A DNA stretch of 64,000 nt from Phytophthora sp. 'mugwort' (taxonomy: Eukaryota; Oomycota; Peronosporomycetes; Peronosporales; Peronosporaceae). Location of the stretch: assembly GCA_033558025.1 (NCBI GenBank), contig JAUCEF010000009.1, positions 620,001-684,000 of the forward strand, read 5' to 3'. The notes below the pieces were generated by a model. It saw nothing but the letters and a program-made list of their open reading frames with translations, was not told the origin of the DNA and did no database searches. The position numbers and the translations under genes were made by a program. Shown in pieces: positions 52,531 through 62,855 of this stretch (position 1 is its first letter; every line of letters starts with the position of its first letter).

Positions 52531-53295
52531 ATGGGCAAGTCCACCGAACGCAGCATTGCCACCGGACACGAGTTCTCTAAATTGGAGCTGCTGCTGGTTC
52601 AAACAGCCAACGACGCGATCAAGTGCCTTAAGATCTTAAAACGGAACCTCGGCAAGTATGACAGTCGTCATGGACGCCACTTCAGGAGCACGTCCAAGCA
52701 TTTCATGAGGAACGACATCCGAGTGGCGAAGGACACGACAACGGACTTGAGGCACGTGGCAAAACGGATTAGCAAGAGCAAGACTCCAACCAAGTCGGAG
52801 ATCAACGCCGCTCTCATCAGCATGAAAGCAACCGCCGACGCCATGAACGACTTGAAACAGGCGGGACGTGTCTTCGACCAAAACAATGGCGTGTCGGGAG
52901 GTGTCACGGGTTTCATCGACAACATCCTCGGTGGCTACGACGACAGCCCGGAAGAGAGCCGAGGCAGACTCTTCGGTGGTAGTGATGAGAACCAGAAGGA
53001 GAGTAAGTCCAAGGGAGGTCCGTTCAGCAACAAAAATTCAAGCCCGAATGGTGGGCGTAGTGGCATTGGTATGCTTAAGTCCTCCGATACAGCGGAAGAA
53101 GTGGTGCGGTCCACTTTGCGTGACAGCTTCAGCGGGTTTGCCGCTTTGAAGCAGCAAATTTCAGCCACAGAGAACGCCATGTCGCCCTCGATTGCGACTC
53201 GTGCCAAGGAAGCAGTGGTAGATATGGCAAGCAAGCTCGTCGGCGATTCCAGTCCGAATTCAACGCGCAACTACAACAAAAGTGTCAGCTTGTGA
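52531..53295 (+). CDS. Member 3 of the unnamed three-copy family (254 aa)
   Basis: ATG at 52531 (MGKSTERSIATGHEFSKLEL). Same layout as members 1 and 2: VQTANDAIKCLKILKRNLGK, YDSRHGRH, FMRNDIRVAKDTTTDLRHVA, KTPTKSEINAALISM, DAMNDLKQAGRVFDQNNG; a Gly/Ser/Asn-rich middle with RGRLFGGSDEN and GGPFSN; SSDTAEEVVRSTLRDSFSGF; a final helix (SIATRAKEAVVDMASKLVG) and polar tail. It is closer to member 1 in the N-terminal half than to member 2 (for example both have MNDLK...GR.[YF]DQN). Soluble and probably helical; function unknown. Confidence 0.75.
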   Translation: MGKSTERSIATGHEFSKLELLLVQTANDAIKCLKILKRNLGKYDSRHGRHFRSTSKHFMRNDIRVAKDTTTDLRHVAKRISKSKTPTKSEINAALISMKATADAMNDLKQAGRVFDQNNGVSGGVTGFIDNILGGYDDSPEESRGRLFGGSDENQKESKSKGGPFSNKNSSPNGGRSGIGMLKSSDTAEEVVRSTLRDSFSGFAALKQQISATENAMSPSIATRAKEAVVDMASKLVGDSSPNSTRNYNKSVSL

Positions 53296-53682
53296 GCGAC
53301 GCTCACTGAGCGTAGCTTCGAATCGCGCCACACACAACTCCAGAAGCGCATTTGTTTGTATTTATACAATACATATAGTATGACAATCTAAGAAAAGTAA
53401 CTAAAAAATAGTGACCAAAAACTCAAAAACGTTTAAATATTATTATGTTGATGTCAAAATTATTGTAATTCAAAACGCTCTGTTCGCGCATCAACCTTGG
53501 GTTCGTGATCGTCGCTATTTTGTTATACCAGTGAAGTTCCTCTTGAATATTTTTTCATATTATGTTCATGACTATTACAACGGTGTCATCGTTTATATAA
53601 TGGCTTCCGTAATGGTTTGTTTTTTACCTTTTGTATTGCAAGACACGTAAAACATTATCCTTCGACACTACAGTATCTAGCA
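53296..53682. other. AT-rich convergent gap
   Basis: Spacer between member 3 and the double-HTH gene, with no recognisable gene. Confidence 0.45.
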
Positions 53683-55659
53683 CTAAAGATGCACTCCATT
53701 CTCGTCAAACGTCATCAAAGATGCAACTGGCATTGACGGAGCACAAGGCATTGCCGCCACCAGTGATTCCTGCGATAAAGTAGTGTCTGCTACTGAACCG
53801 GGGAGCATGTCGAGAGTAGCGGAAGAAGTTGACGATAACATACATTGACGGCTGTGATCCTTCACACGCCGGCGAATAGTTTCACACGAAACGCGCACAC
53901 CGTACGCTGCTTGTAGTTGCTCCTTGATGATCCGTGCTGAGCTCTTCTCGTTGGCCTTAACAGCCTGCAAGATGACTTTGTCCACAATCGCGTCTGTTTT
54001 GCGAGGCCGCCCGCTACGTTTCGCAGGGAGAACCGAGCCGGTGCGCTGAACTTTTTCCACGATAGCGCGCACAGTCGTGTGTGGCATGTTTAGTGCCTTA
54101 CCGATTCGCCGATATCCTTGGCCTTGAGCATGGAGCGAGACACACCGTTCCCGCATTTCAATGCTGTACTCAGCACGTTTCTGACGTTTCTGGGTCGATG
54201 ATTTTTCATCTGGCCGGGTCTGCATGGCAGACTGTTGTTGAGGCGCACCTTGATGCTGTGTGGTTACATCAGAATTTTGGGGTGGCAACTTGCTCATGGT
54301 TATCGCGAACGTAGTGACATCAGTTGCTGAGCTTGTGGCAGCCACTGATAAGTCAACCCCCTTCCCAGCTTTACACGTTGTATGTCCTTCTCCACGCAGC
54401 GACTGCTGGAATGATACTGAATCAATCAGAGAAGTATCCGTAGCCGCTAAATCGCCCTGTGAAAGTGCTGTTGACACTTCGAGAACTGCGTCACTCGTAG
54501 CTGCTCTGTTACTTTTCGTTGTCATGGATGAAGTAGCCATTTCACTGGAAGTCCCGATAGAGATAGACTGTATCCGCTGTTTCGTGTGCTCGAGTACCCG
54601 CCGCCGGACAGTCTCTGGAGACAGCTTGACGTCATACACGCGGAAAAGCTCTTCTTGAATTGATTTCGCACTGCACTGCGTGTTGGATCTAACAGCCTCA
54701 AGAATGACCTTGTCAACAACTCCGCTGGTTTTGCGCGGACGTCCACTACGTGGCGCTGACACTACACTCCCCGTGCGCTTCGCTTTGCGAACGATAGCTC
54801 GTACTGTATCGCGAGGAATGCCAAGCTCTTTAGAAATCGTCGCATAGGATGCCCCCTCTGTTTGGTGTCGATGGACGCACAGTGCACGAGTCTCCACCGC
54901 GTACTCCGCACGCTTCTGTCTCTTAGTCGAGTGAATCGACTTCCCTTTGCTCGCCGCTGGTCGCTTAGCTGGCGCTTCCTCTGTCACTGGAGCGTCGTTG
55001 TCGATTTCGGAAGGATCTGGTGAAGGGAGACGAGCAGCATAATCTGCATTATTGTCATCTTGAACCATCTCCTGTGTCGATTCAGCTGTGTCTGGCAGTG
55101 GAACGGCCGCATTAGCCACAACTTGTGCACTGCTGCCATCATCCCCACTCGGCTTATCCATCTTAAATGCCAAGTCAGCTACACTTGCCGTCTCTCTCAT
55201 CATATCAACGCTCACAGCAACGTCGTCCGGCATCACCATGAGCACATTATTCTTATCGCTTTCTCTAAATTCTTCATCTGCTAAAGCAGCCTCCGCCCTC
55301 ACCACATCCGTAACGATTGACCGCACTGTGTCCGCCAGCATGTCCAAGTCTCGCGCCACCTTTTCGTAATCTCGCGCTCCCGCCTTCGTATCCACGTGTT
55401 CCTCGGTGTTGGTTTTCCCCCCTCCAATCTCCGCCTTCTCGACAGCTTCGTCCACACGTGCGCACTCGCCAGTTGCCGTAACCTCATCATTCTGCAGACT
55501 CTCGACCGGTTCATCTGACGGTGTCGGAGCTTCTATCTCCCGCTTTAGTACTCGTGAAGACTGCGCATGTATTGGTGGAGGAATACGTGAGTCGGCAAAC
55601 GAAGACGAGACAGCAGCAGCCGTTACCTCGGCGTCGGAAGCCGGCGACGCCATCGCCAT
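53683..55659 (-). CDS. Protein with two tandem Tc1/paired-type HTH modules, no visible nuclease
   Basis: 658 residues, single exon, ATG at 55659. Residues 1-240 are acidic, Ala/Glu/Asp-rich and disordered. Module 1 (about 245-358) reads KRQKRAEYAVETRALCVHRH, an HTH with SYATISKELGIPRDTVRAIV, linker RSGRPRKT (AT-hook-like, as in Tc1 transposases), then a second HTH with CSAKSIQEELFRVYDVKLSP and ETVRRRVLEHTKQR. Module 2 (about 491-603) repeats the design: KRQKRAEYSIEMRERCVSLH, GKALNMPHTTVRAIVEKVQR, RSGRPRKT, SSARIIKEQLQAAYGVRVSC, ETIRRRVKDHSRQ. The linker between modules is Ser/Thr-rich. No DDE motif follows either module. The likely role is a DNA-binding regulator domesticated from a transposase; that is inference. 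Intact. Confidence 0.75.
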   Translation of the reverse strand: MAMASPASDAEVTAAAVSSSFADSRIPPPIHAQSSRVLKREIEAPTPSDEPVESLQNDEVTATGECARVDEAVEKAEIGGGKTNTEEHVDTKAGARDYEKVARDLDMLADTVRSIVTDVVRAEAALADEEFRESDKNNVLMVMPDDVAVSVDMMRETASVADLAFKMDKPSGDDGSSAQVVANAAVPLPDTAESTQEMVQDDNNADYAARLPSPDPSEIDNDAPVTEEAPAKRPAASKGKSIHSTKRQKRAEYAVETRALCVHRHQTEGASYATISKELGIPRDTVRAIVRKAKRTGSVVSAPRSGRPRKTSGVVDKVILEAVRSNTQCSAKSIQEELFRVYDVKLSPETVRRRVLEHTKQRIQSISIGTSSEMATSSMTTKSNRAATSDAVLEVSTALSQGDLAATDTSLIDSVSFQQSLRGEGHTTCKAGKGVDLSVAATSSATDVTTFAITMSKLPPQNSDVTTQHQGAPQQQSAMQTRPDEKSSTQKRQKRAEYSIEMRERCVSLHAQGQGYRRIGKALNMPHTTVRAIVEKVQRTGSVLPAKRSGRPRKTDAIVDKVILQAVKANEKSSARIIKEQLQAAYGVRVSCETIRRRVKDHSRQCMLSSTSSATLDMLPGSVADTTLSQESLVAAMPCAPSMPVASLMTFDENGVHL

Positions 55660-56133
55660 CAGGGGATAGATGCTCGACGTCCGATGTACTTTTGAACTGT
55701 AGGGTTTTTAACCAATGAGAATGATACAAGCTACTTCACTTAGTATAGATGTAGCATTGTATACCCTCCTGTATACCCTCCACTCCTAACGCTATTAATA
55801 GTAACGCTGACCAAATCGATGCTTATCGTAGTGGCGACGATGAGTCTGCGTGTAAGGTTTCACGGACTCATCAGCTTGTAGACGTTGCATGCGATACGAC
55901 CAACCGGTCTCCGTACGGCGTGGCTTGATTTTTGGGTGCTCGACTGCAACTACGCTGAGGCTTTCCAGTGTCGTGTGTATTTGGCAGCTCTATGGGGTCA
56001 TTCAAGCTTGGATGTGGTGGACTCATATGTGTGTTTGTGGCCAGACGCCGTTTCTAAGGTTTTTCTATTAGCTTATAAAATCTGCAATGTCTTCTTTAAT
56101 TTGGAGAATAGTTTATACATATTTGTTCTTTTT
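55660..56133. other. Intergenic spacer
   Basis: No gene seen. A 12-base unit (TGTATACCCTCC) is repeated in tandem twice at about 55758-55781. Confidence 0.4.
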
Positions 56134-57126
56134 CTAGGCCACCCGCGAGATGTTGAGGCCATGCGAAGGCAGTGATGGGCAACGCAGACGGCTCTCTTCG
56201 TCTGTGGCGAAGTGGGCTCCTACAGATCCCTTCATGGGCGATTGACTCTGTGCTACGGCTGCTGCCGACGAAAGCCGCAGCGCCGCGAGCAAGTCCATGG
56301 GCGGTTGCTCCGTTGTAGGAAGTTGCTGTACGGCCGTGCTTCTTGACGGCGTGGGCAGGCACGTAAAGTCGGGATACCGCTGCTCGATCACTGCGATGGA
56401 TTCGTTCTGTTTGCGTTTCCGCAGCGTCGTCAGCGCCTTGGCCATCCCAAGTGCAAGCACGGATCTGGCTGTGCGCTCGCGTACCTGACTCACGGCCAGG
56501 TAGAACTCCAGTCCATCGAAGAGCTGGCCCTGTGCAGTGTTGATGGGCGCAAGCGCTACAGCCTTCTCCATCCCGCTGTCCTGTACCTCCTTATCTCCTT
56601 CATCCGAGGACAAGTCGCTGATCTCCTCTTCGGGCGCTTCAATGTCGCTCCAGGTGGACGATCCCGAACGCTCTGGGAAGACGTGCTTGTTCCTGCTACT
56701 GGGGCTGTCCAGCAGCTCTGCGTTCTTCTGGTCGGCTCGCATCTGGGTCTCGATCGTGGTCAGGCACGGCAAGTTGTGGTCTGGCTGGTTCACCATTAGC
56801 AACGGCAGGCCCGTCAAGTGGTGCAGCGCGTCGAACACAAATTGCAGAATGACCTCAGCGGTCGTAGCGGGGCGACTTGTTGCCATGGGGCAGGAGGATC
56901 CGCTGCTGCTGCTGTAGGTACGGCTGGCGACCGATCCGAGTGTCACAGGCGTTTCCTTCGCTTGCCGTTTTGTCTGTGAAGAGGCGTACGAAAACGCGTG
57001 CGTGTGCTCGTAGATTTGGAGGCTTGGGCGCTTCTTGCTGGAACGGGAAATGCCCATCAAGGTGATGCAGACGGCACCAAACAGCAACGGTGGAGCCAAC
57101 ACGACGAGTAGCGACACCGGCGCCAT
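56134..57126 (-). CDS. Single-pass membrane protein of unknown function (330 aa)
   Basis: I chose the ATG at 57126 (MAPVSLLVVLAPPLLFGAV); the frame is open further upstream but only from a GTG codon with basic, unstructured sequence. The first 25-30 residues form a hydrophobic segment ending in ISRSSKKRPSL, so it may be a signal anchor. Downstream come a Ser-rich region, a folded-looking stretch (TTAEVILQFVFDALHHLTGL), an acidic patch (EAPEEEISDLSSDEGDKEVQ) and a helical end (GLEFYLAVSQVRERTARSVL). No family recognised. Divergent from the small membrane-protein gene, 213 bp between ATGs, which suggests a shared promoter. Confidence 0.65.
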   Translation of the reverse strand: MAPVSLLVVLAPPLLFGAVCITLMGISRSSKKRPSLQIYEHTHAFSYASSQTKRQAKETPVTLGSVASRTYSSSSGSSCPMATSRPATTAEVILQFVFDALHHLTGLPLLMVNQPDHNLPCLTTIETQMRADQKNAELLDSPSSRNKHVFPERSGSSTWSDIEAPEEEISDLSSDEGDKEVQDSGMEKAVALAPINTAQGQLFDGLEFYLAVSQVRERTARSVLALGMAKALTTLRKRKQNESIAVIEQRYPDFTCLPTPSRSTAVQQLPTTEQPPMDLLAALRLSSAAAVAQSQSPMKGSVGAHFATDEESRLRCPSLPSHGLNISRVA

Positions 57127-57339
57127 GGAGCCCAATGGAAAAGTGTAAACGTACGCGCGGCCTGATCCTTTTCCCCGGAATTCTGGCGAATGCCGTTGCG
57201 TTCCGAAATCGCCGGTGCAACAACGTCGTTTCTGGGCTCGTCGTTTCGGAAAAAGTATCTTTTTGCGACTCACTTGCGCTCAGTATGCTTTTCAGAGATA
57301 GTGCCAGCAGCTAGACCCAAATTTCGCTACTCGCAAACG

Positions 57340-57824
57340 ATGCAGCGCCGCGAAGACCTCGCGATGGTGTCGCTGCCCGCGGCGCTATGGCTGCACCTAC
57401 AGGGGCTACTCGAGGCGCACGGGTGGAAGCTGCTGGGCGCCGCGCTGCTCTTATATGTGGCGCGCCAGCGCTACCGCAAGTTTGCCGCGCGTCGCCACCA
57501 TCAACGGATTCTCGCTGCAGCCAACGGTATGTGTCGCCATTCTGGTGTTATTTTTTTCCTTCCATTTTACCGCTGCTAGTGGCAAACGCGATGCGACGAC
57601 GTTGCCGCTTGGCTGACTGGCGTAGGGTGATTTATCAGCGGGCTTGAGCGTTTCGCTGCTTCTTAGCTGCACTTTCGCTGACTATCTTGCTTGATGTCGC
57701 CCATGCAGACCCGGCTCGGGTAGCAGTGCTACAGCGAGAAACGGCTCGCGTGCGGCACAAGCAACAGCAGGAATTCCAGGCCAAAACCTTTAAAACAAAG
57801 GTGAAGGTGGACAAGGCCGCGTAG
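57340..57824 (+). CDS. Small membrane protein, possibly SelS/VIMP-like (two exons, 100 aa)
   Basis: Exon 1 is 57340-57526 and exon 2 is 57709-57824, with GTATGT...CATGCAG borders, phase preserved. The product begins MQRREDLAMVSLPAALWLHL and has one hydrophobic segment (WKLLGAALLLYVARQ, about residues 30-45) followed by basic RYRKFAARRHHQR. Exon 2 gives a helical tail (DPARVAVLQRETARVRHKQQ) ending in KVDKAA. This topology (short lumenal end, GW-x-LL...LLYV membrane helix, basic then coiled tail) resembles selenoprotein S of the ER degradation machinery. It is shorter, however, and no UGA/Sec codon is visible. The family call is tentative; the gene model is solid. Confidence 0.55.
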
Positions 57825-58154
57825 CGTGGCGTAGGAAACGGCTAGCTGGGTGAGCGCTTGTTGGTACTAGTACGTGGAATCTGGGCTAGGCATTGACGCC
57901 TAGCCAAGCCGACGCGACGCCCACGTGCAAATCTAGTTCTTCAGTTCGTCAGGATCGCGCCGACATTATACAAACTTACCGGTAGTATCAATACTTCAGA
58001 AAAATACAGACACGAACTCTAACTTTGTTAGTTTAGTTTAGCAGCTCAAAAGCGAGAAACGGCCAAGTAGGAGGCATCGTGTGTGATGCGTCCGGTAAGT
58101 CAAGTGTCAACTCGCGTGCGTGCACTGGAGCGATGCCGGAAATCGCGTAACCGC
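57825..58154. other. Convergent gap
   Basis: 3'-3' spacer between the small membrane-protein gene and IPK1, with no gene seen. Confidence 0.45.
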
Positions 58155-60311
58155 TCAGTCCTCATGGCACAGCGCCTGTGCGACACCGCGCCTGCCGAAC
58201 TCGTGCTGAAAGTTCATCCCGATCTTCTCGTCCAGTCGGTAGTAATCCTCCACCGACTTGTGCGACTTAACGTCCAAGTCCACAATCGCCACCACACAGT
58301 CGAACGCCAAGTCGCGGAAGCGCACGTGATGTTCATACTCCATGAGATGCTGGAAGCGCGGTCGCGGGCTTTCCTGCGTCTTGCTTTGAGGATCATCACG
58401 TCGGCTAGCATCGTCACCGGGTGAGCGGCGCAGACACAACAGCAGCGAGCAGTCCTTCAGCGTTGTCGCCACTTGGAATCGCTTTTCCAGCTCCTTGTAC
58501 AGGTCATGGAACTGCTGCAGACGCATGGTTTCCCACAACTCCACCCCTTGTAGCACGTCCAGCTCCGGTAAGTGGTTCAGCGCTATGCGTAAGAACGCCA
58601 ACCCGCGTGCAAGGCTCCCTTCCTGATCCGCGTCTTCATCAGTCGGTGATTCAGAGCGCTGCCGTATTGCAGCAACCAACTGACTCACAGTGATATCTGT
58701 TTCGGACGAAGACGCTTGCTGGCGCTTGTTCTCTTCATCAAGCCGCTGAAGCAGTAGTTGGAGATGCCGTATGCCGTCTACTGAAATATGGTCCAGCAAC
58801 TGCATTTGCTTGAGGTCCTCTAGAATATCCAGCTCCTGCAAAACCTGTGTGATCAGTTCAACCACTTCAGGCATCAGCTGTGCGTGATCCCGCTCGTGCT
58901 CGTACTCGGCATTTTCGTCAAATGAAAGCTCATGCTCTGCGCCTATAGACTGGCAAGAGTGACGGAACCCCATTCGCTTTCGTCGGCAATACGAATATCT
59001 CGACTGGGATGCACCCTTCGGCAGCGCGTCCGCGTTCAAACCAGTGATAACATTCACGACCTCGTCTTCTGCCGAGCGCACGAACACCTTAAAGTTATTC
59101 TGAGGTGTCCGCTGCAGCGCTCGGAGAGCTCGTCGTTTCCTTGCTGGGTCATGCGAGAACAGATCCAACGGACAGTACTGGCTAATCTCTTCCACCTTGC
59201 CCATGCGCTTCTTGTAGTGCTGATGCATGCAGAATCGGCACACGCGTGCCTTGGTAGGGCTAACCAGTGGGCCCTTAGGCTTGAACCCGATCTTGGGCTT
59301 CAGCTCCACGCAGATATTGCGGAAGCAACAGTCAAACACGTTTCCGGCTCGGAACGAGCTGCTTCGTACGTTTTTCAATGTGCGTAGCATGCCCACACGC
59401 TGCAAGCTAGCAGGTCGACCCAGCGTAGCCGTCAACGCCTCCTTTAGCACAGCTTCCTCGTCATCGTCGTCATCTTCCTTATCCGAAGCACTGCTGACAC
59501 TAGTACTGCTACAGATGACGTAGGGCTTGCCATCCGCCTCTGTTCCGTCCGTCTCTTCTTCGTCTTGCTCGCGGTCTGCATCATCCTCATCCATAATCGA
59601 CTCTCGTCGCTTCAAGCTCGGCAACTGTTCTTCATCCTCCTCTTCCTCCTCTTCCTCTTTATCTTCGGCTTCCGCCTCCGCTTCCAGTAAACTCCTCGTC
59701 GACTGAAAGAAAATCGGCATGTTATCGTCATCCGGTGGTGGCAACGTCACATCTGGCAGCACCATGACACACTGCAGCGAGACGTCGATCTGGCTGTGTC
59801 TTCTGTGAGTTGGTCGGCTTTCGAGCGCCAGTAGCTGAGCGTTCAGCGCTTGCAGGAAGCCGCGCTCGACGTCGATAAGCTCCGCTACCTGCAGGTACGT
59901 GTTCTCACGGCGTCCAGTGGTCACCTGACGGTCGTTGTTGCCGTGCAACTGCTGTTCCATGTAGGGCATGATCTCGTGCGTGGCGTAGTCCAGCACTTGT
60001 CTCGGGTGCGGGTAATGCGGCACATAGGGCTTTTCGCCCGCGACAGCGCGGCGCTTGCTCTTCTTCTGTTGCTTGTCGCTGCTGGATTGCACCACCACGT
60101 CGCACTTCTTGACACGCAGCAGCTTGCCTTTGAACTCGAGAGTGACTGCGCTGGACGCGGCGTCTGCAGCCGGGCGGTGGCGGAACAGTACATTGGCGCC
60201 GCCCTCGGCCACGTACTTCCACTCGGAGGCCAGAAGCCCCACGCACAGGCGGCGACGAGACGCGTCAGGCGCGGCGGCCGGAGACGAAGACGGTGGCTTG
60301 AGCAGGAACAT
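58155..60311 (-). CDS. IPK1: Inositol-pentakisphosphate 2-kinase (IPK1)
   Basis: 718 residues from the ATG at 60311 ([11 protein letters not shown]); three further codons upstream end in a GTG, so I do not use them. The enzyme makes InsP6 from InsP5 and supplies phytate signalling. Evidence in order: [18 protein letters not shown] (the Gly-rich EGxAN loop, about residue 30-45), [12 protein letters not shown], then [21 protein letters not shown] long acidic Glu/Asp/Ser insert (about 200-290) is unusual. Next [14 protein letters not shown] (ExKPK motif), [11 protein letters not shown] (zinc-like Cys/His region), CPLDLFSHD, and at the C-terminus [12 protein letters not shown] and [18 protein letters not shown] with LDEKI. 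All family signatures are present, so probably active. Upstream, CTCACCAACGTTTCC resembles an oomycete initiator. Confidence 0.88.
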   Translation of the reverse strand: MFLLKPPSSSPAAAPDASRRRLCVGLLASEWKYVAEGGANVLFRHRPAADAASSAVTLEFKGKLLRVKKCDVVVQSSSDKQQKKSKRRAVAGEKPYVPHYPHPRQVLDYATHEIMPYMEQQLHGNNDRQVTTGRRENTYLQVAELIDVERGFLQALNAQLLALESRPTHRRHSQIDVSLQCVMVLPDVTLPPPDDDNMPIFFQSTRSLLEAEAEAEDKEEEEEEEDEEQLPSLKRRESIMDEDDADREQDEEETDGTEADGKPYVICSSTSVSSASDKEDDDDDEEAVLKEALTATLGRPASLQRVGMLRTLKNVRSSSFRAGNVFDCCFRNICVELKPKIGFKPKGPLVSPTKARVCRFCMHQHYKKRMGKVEEISQYCPLDLFSHDPARKRRALRALQRTPQNNFKVFVRSAEDEVVNVITGLNADALPKGASQSRYSYCRRKRMGFRHSCQSIGAEHELSFDENAEYEHERDHAQLMPEVVELITQVLQELDILEDLKQMQLLDHISVDGIRHLQLLLQRLDEENKRQQASSSETDITVSQLVAAIRQRSESPTDEDADQEGSLARGLAFLRIALNHLPELDVLQGVELWETMRLQQFHDLYKELEKRFQVATTLKDCSLLLCLRRSPGDDASRRDDPQSKTQESPRPRFQHLMEYEHHVRFRDLAFDCVVAIVDLDVKSHKSVEDYYRLDEKIGMNFQHEFGRRGVAQALCHED

Positions 60312-60886
60312 GCCGTCCACGTGGCGGAAACGTTGGTGAGGACGACGTTATTTTCTAATGTGACTTGAGACAACTGGTTCACGCATAAGGCCTCGAGATT
60401 GAGGTTTAGGGCCAATCGGCACATGCTAACCGGGGATAGACAGGCGCTAAATCAGTGACATCTGATTATAAGCGCTTCTCTAAGAAGAAGTTGATTAGAA
60501 ACGAGCTACTACGGATATTTTTACCACGAGAGAAACGATCGTCAGCAGTGGATTGCAACTCAAATGCGCTGAAGAGAACGAGAAGCTCGTTTCTCGAATG
60601 CAAATATTGTGCGTGGGCAAAAACTGGGTGTCTCTCCTTATTTACAGTCGCTATCATTTTGATCGCTTGACTGGTGACTGAGAATGCTGGTTTAATGCCG
60701 ACATTAAGGGTGTACAGTATAGTGTATACCGCAAATGGTACATGTAGTCGGTGGCAGCAGCTTCTGGTATTGATCGCTGTACAAGTTGCATTGTTCGGTG
60801 GCACGCACTTTTGTTCTCCAGATTCGAACTCAGAAAGCGATCTGCTCGAGTGAAGCCCGTCAAATAGCGCTTACAGAATCCGAGCG
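60312..60886. other. Divergent intergenic region, IPK1 and RMND5-like genes
   Basis: Contains both promoters. Only short frames; no gene seen. Confidence 0.45.
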
Positions 60887-62765
60887 ATGCAGGTACTGGG
60901 GGAGGAGAGCAAACGCGTGCTGAAGAAGCAGCGGCTGTGTGTGGCACAGATTGACAACCAAATCGACGAGCTCCTGGCGCACGTGGAGGCCACCAAGCAG
61001 CAGCTCGAGGAGCGGCAGCAAGAGCTTTGCCGCAAGAAAAACCGCCACATGGCGACCAGCTCGTCGGGCGAGGGAGAAGAGGGTAGTTTGGACACAAGCA
61101 ACAACAGCGCAATAACAGCCCAAGCCTCAGCTTCAGCTGGCCACAACGCAGATAAAATCACCTCGGACAATGCAGAGACGCTGAGCAATGTTGAAGATGC
61201 AGTGGCCAAGCAAGACGACGTGGTAGTCGAGGAACAGGACAATGAGACGGAGTACATTGTCAAGGACTTCATTCGACGGGTGCGACAACTGAACGTCGAG
61301 AAGAACGTTGCAAGCGAGCTTAAAGCCATTCACGTGTTGCTGTCCAAGTACTCCAAGCATATCGACAAGGTGGGATCAGGCTTGGCTATCGTGGATAACA
61401 AGTCTTAAGTTAACAGATCTCTGCTTTTTTGTTGCTAGAACCTCTGTACCGACATCACGAAGGTGTGCCGCACAAATGAACTGGACCAGAAGCTCGTGTG
61501 CCGTTTAGTGATAGAATATCTTTATCAGGATGGGCAGATTGAGGCCGCGGATACCTTGTGCAAGGTGAGCATAAATTTTGTGATGTAATGGATCAGGAGA
61601 TGGGTTTGTGATTGACGCGAGTTATTGATTTCGTGCAACAGGAGGCGGGAGTTGAGCTGCCACCGTCGTTCCGAGACTGTTTCTTCGAGCTGCACAAGAT
61701 TTTGGAAGCAATAAAAGAGCATGACATGCATCCTGCACTTGAGTACGTTGCCTTGAGTTGACGTTTGAAGATTAAATATCTTTCTTAAACGTATAATCTG
61801 ATGTTGTGTGCTACAGCTGGGCACGGAAGCACCGCAAAGAGTTAGGACGGCTGGACATCGACATCGAGTTTGAGTTGGTTCGACTTAAGTACGTGGATAT
61901 TCTCGAGTCTTCTCCAGATATGATGGACGCCGTCACCTTTGCGAATAAGGAATTTCCTAGTTTTCATCAGACCCACGCCGAAGGTGAGCATTGCAGTAAT
62001 CGTCTCGCTGGTGTTGATGTGCTAACTCACTTTGGTTTCACGCTGCTGCGCAGAGGTGGGCGTGTTGATGAGTTGTGTGCTGTATAAGGGAAAACTAGAG
62101 GAGTCCCCGTACAAGAAACTTTTCAACGACAACCGATGGGATAAAATTCACGACGCAGTGATTCGTGCGTGCTGCCGACTTCGTCGTGTGCCGTACCGGT
62201 CCTATTTGGAAACGTGGTACGCTAGCTGCTGTAGTATGTATGTCGAATCGTGTGTACAAATCCTAACTAGTTTTTAGCCTGTCAGCAGGTGTGTCTGCAC
62301 TTCCCGCTATGCAAAAACTTGTTTCTGTCATGGATAGCAAGCTGGCCGACTGGGTTAATATGGAGGAACTTCCTGTACGTGTTACGATCAAGGAAGGATC
62401 CATTCGGTGTAGTAATTGCTTACTTTTCTCATTTTTGCCCATAGGTGGAGATTCCCATTGCGAAAGAGCTTCGTTTCCACAACATGTTCTCTTGCCCAGT
62501 CTCTAAGGAAGAAAGTACACCAGAAAATCCACCAATTTTGCTAAAATGCGGCCATGTCATTTGCTGCTCCTGTGTCAAGCGATTCTCCTACAACATGACT
62601 CGGTTTGTTGTCCCTTGCAATTAAGTAGATATGTGTGCGTGCAGTCCTGACACCACTTGTTTTGTAATGTTGAATGCTCTTCTGATGAAAATCTACAGGC
62701 GATTCAAGTGCCCCACCTGCCCTGTCGAGCAAACCGAAAGTGAAACGCGTAAGCTTTTCTTTTAA
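60887..62765 (+). CDS. RMND5/GID2-type subunit of the CTLH/GID E3 ubiquitin ligase
   Basis: Seven or eight exons, the first ones at 60887-61369, 61439-61564, 61642-61742 and 61815 to about 61983, all with GT-AG borders and matching phase. The N-terminus is a coiled coil (RLCVAQIDNQIDELLAHVEA, LEERQQELCRKKNRH). A LisH-like segment follows (KLVCRLVIEYLYQDGQIEAA), then CTLH (FRDCFFELHKILEAIKEHDM, HPALDWARKHRKELG, IEFELVRLKYVDIL). The CRA part contains YKGKLEESPYKKLFND and LSAGVSALPAMQKLVSVMD. A divergent RING closes it: FSCPVSKEESTPENPPILLK, CGHVICCSC and FKCPTCPVEQ. By family it is the catalytic-type RING subunit of the GID/CTLH complex that ubiquitinates metabolic enzymes. Stop at 62765, 90 bp from the convergent zinc-finger gene. 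Intact. Confidence 0.88.
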
Positions 62766-62855
62766 GAGTCTACCATGTGACTTCTTGAGCCCCATGAGTG
62801 AGTACCTGTAGCCTTGCAGCTTCTGCATGTCCCCTGACTTCATCGATTATCTGCG

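Noticed and set aside
56134..57273. 379-codon version of the membrane protein
   Set aside because: The first codon is GTG, not ATG. The ATG at 57126 places a hydrophobic segment right at the N-terminus, which makes better sense.
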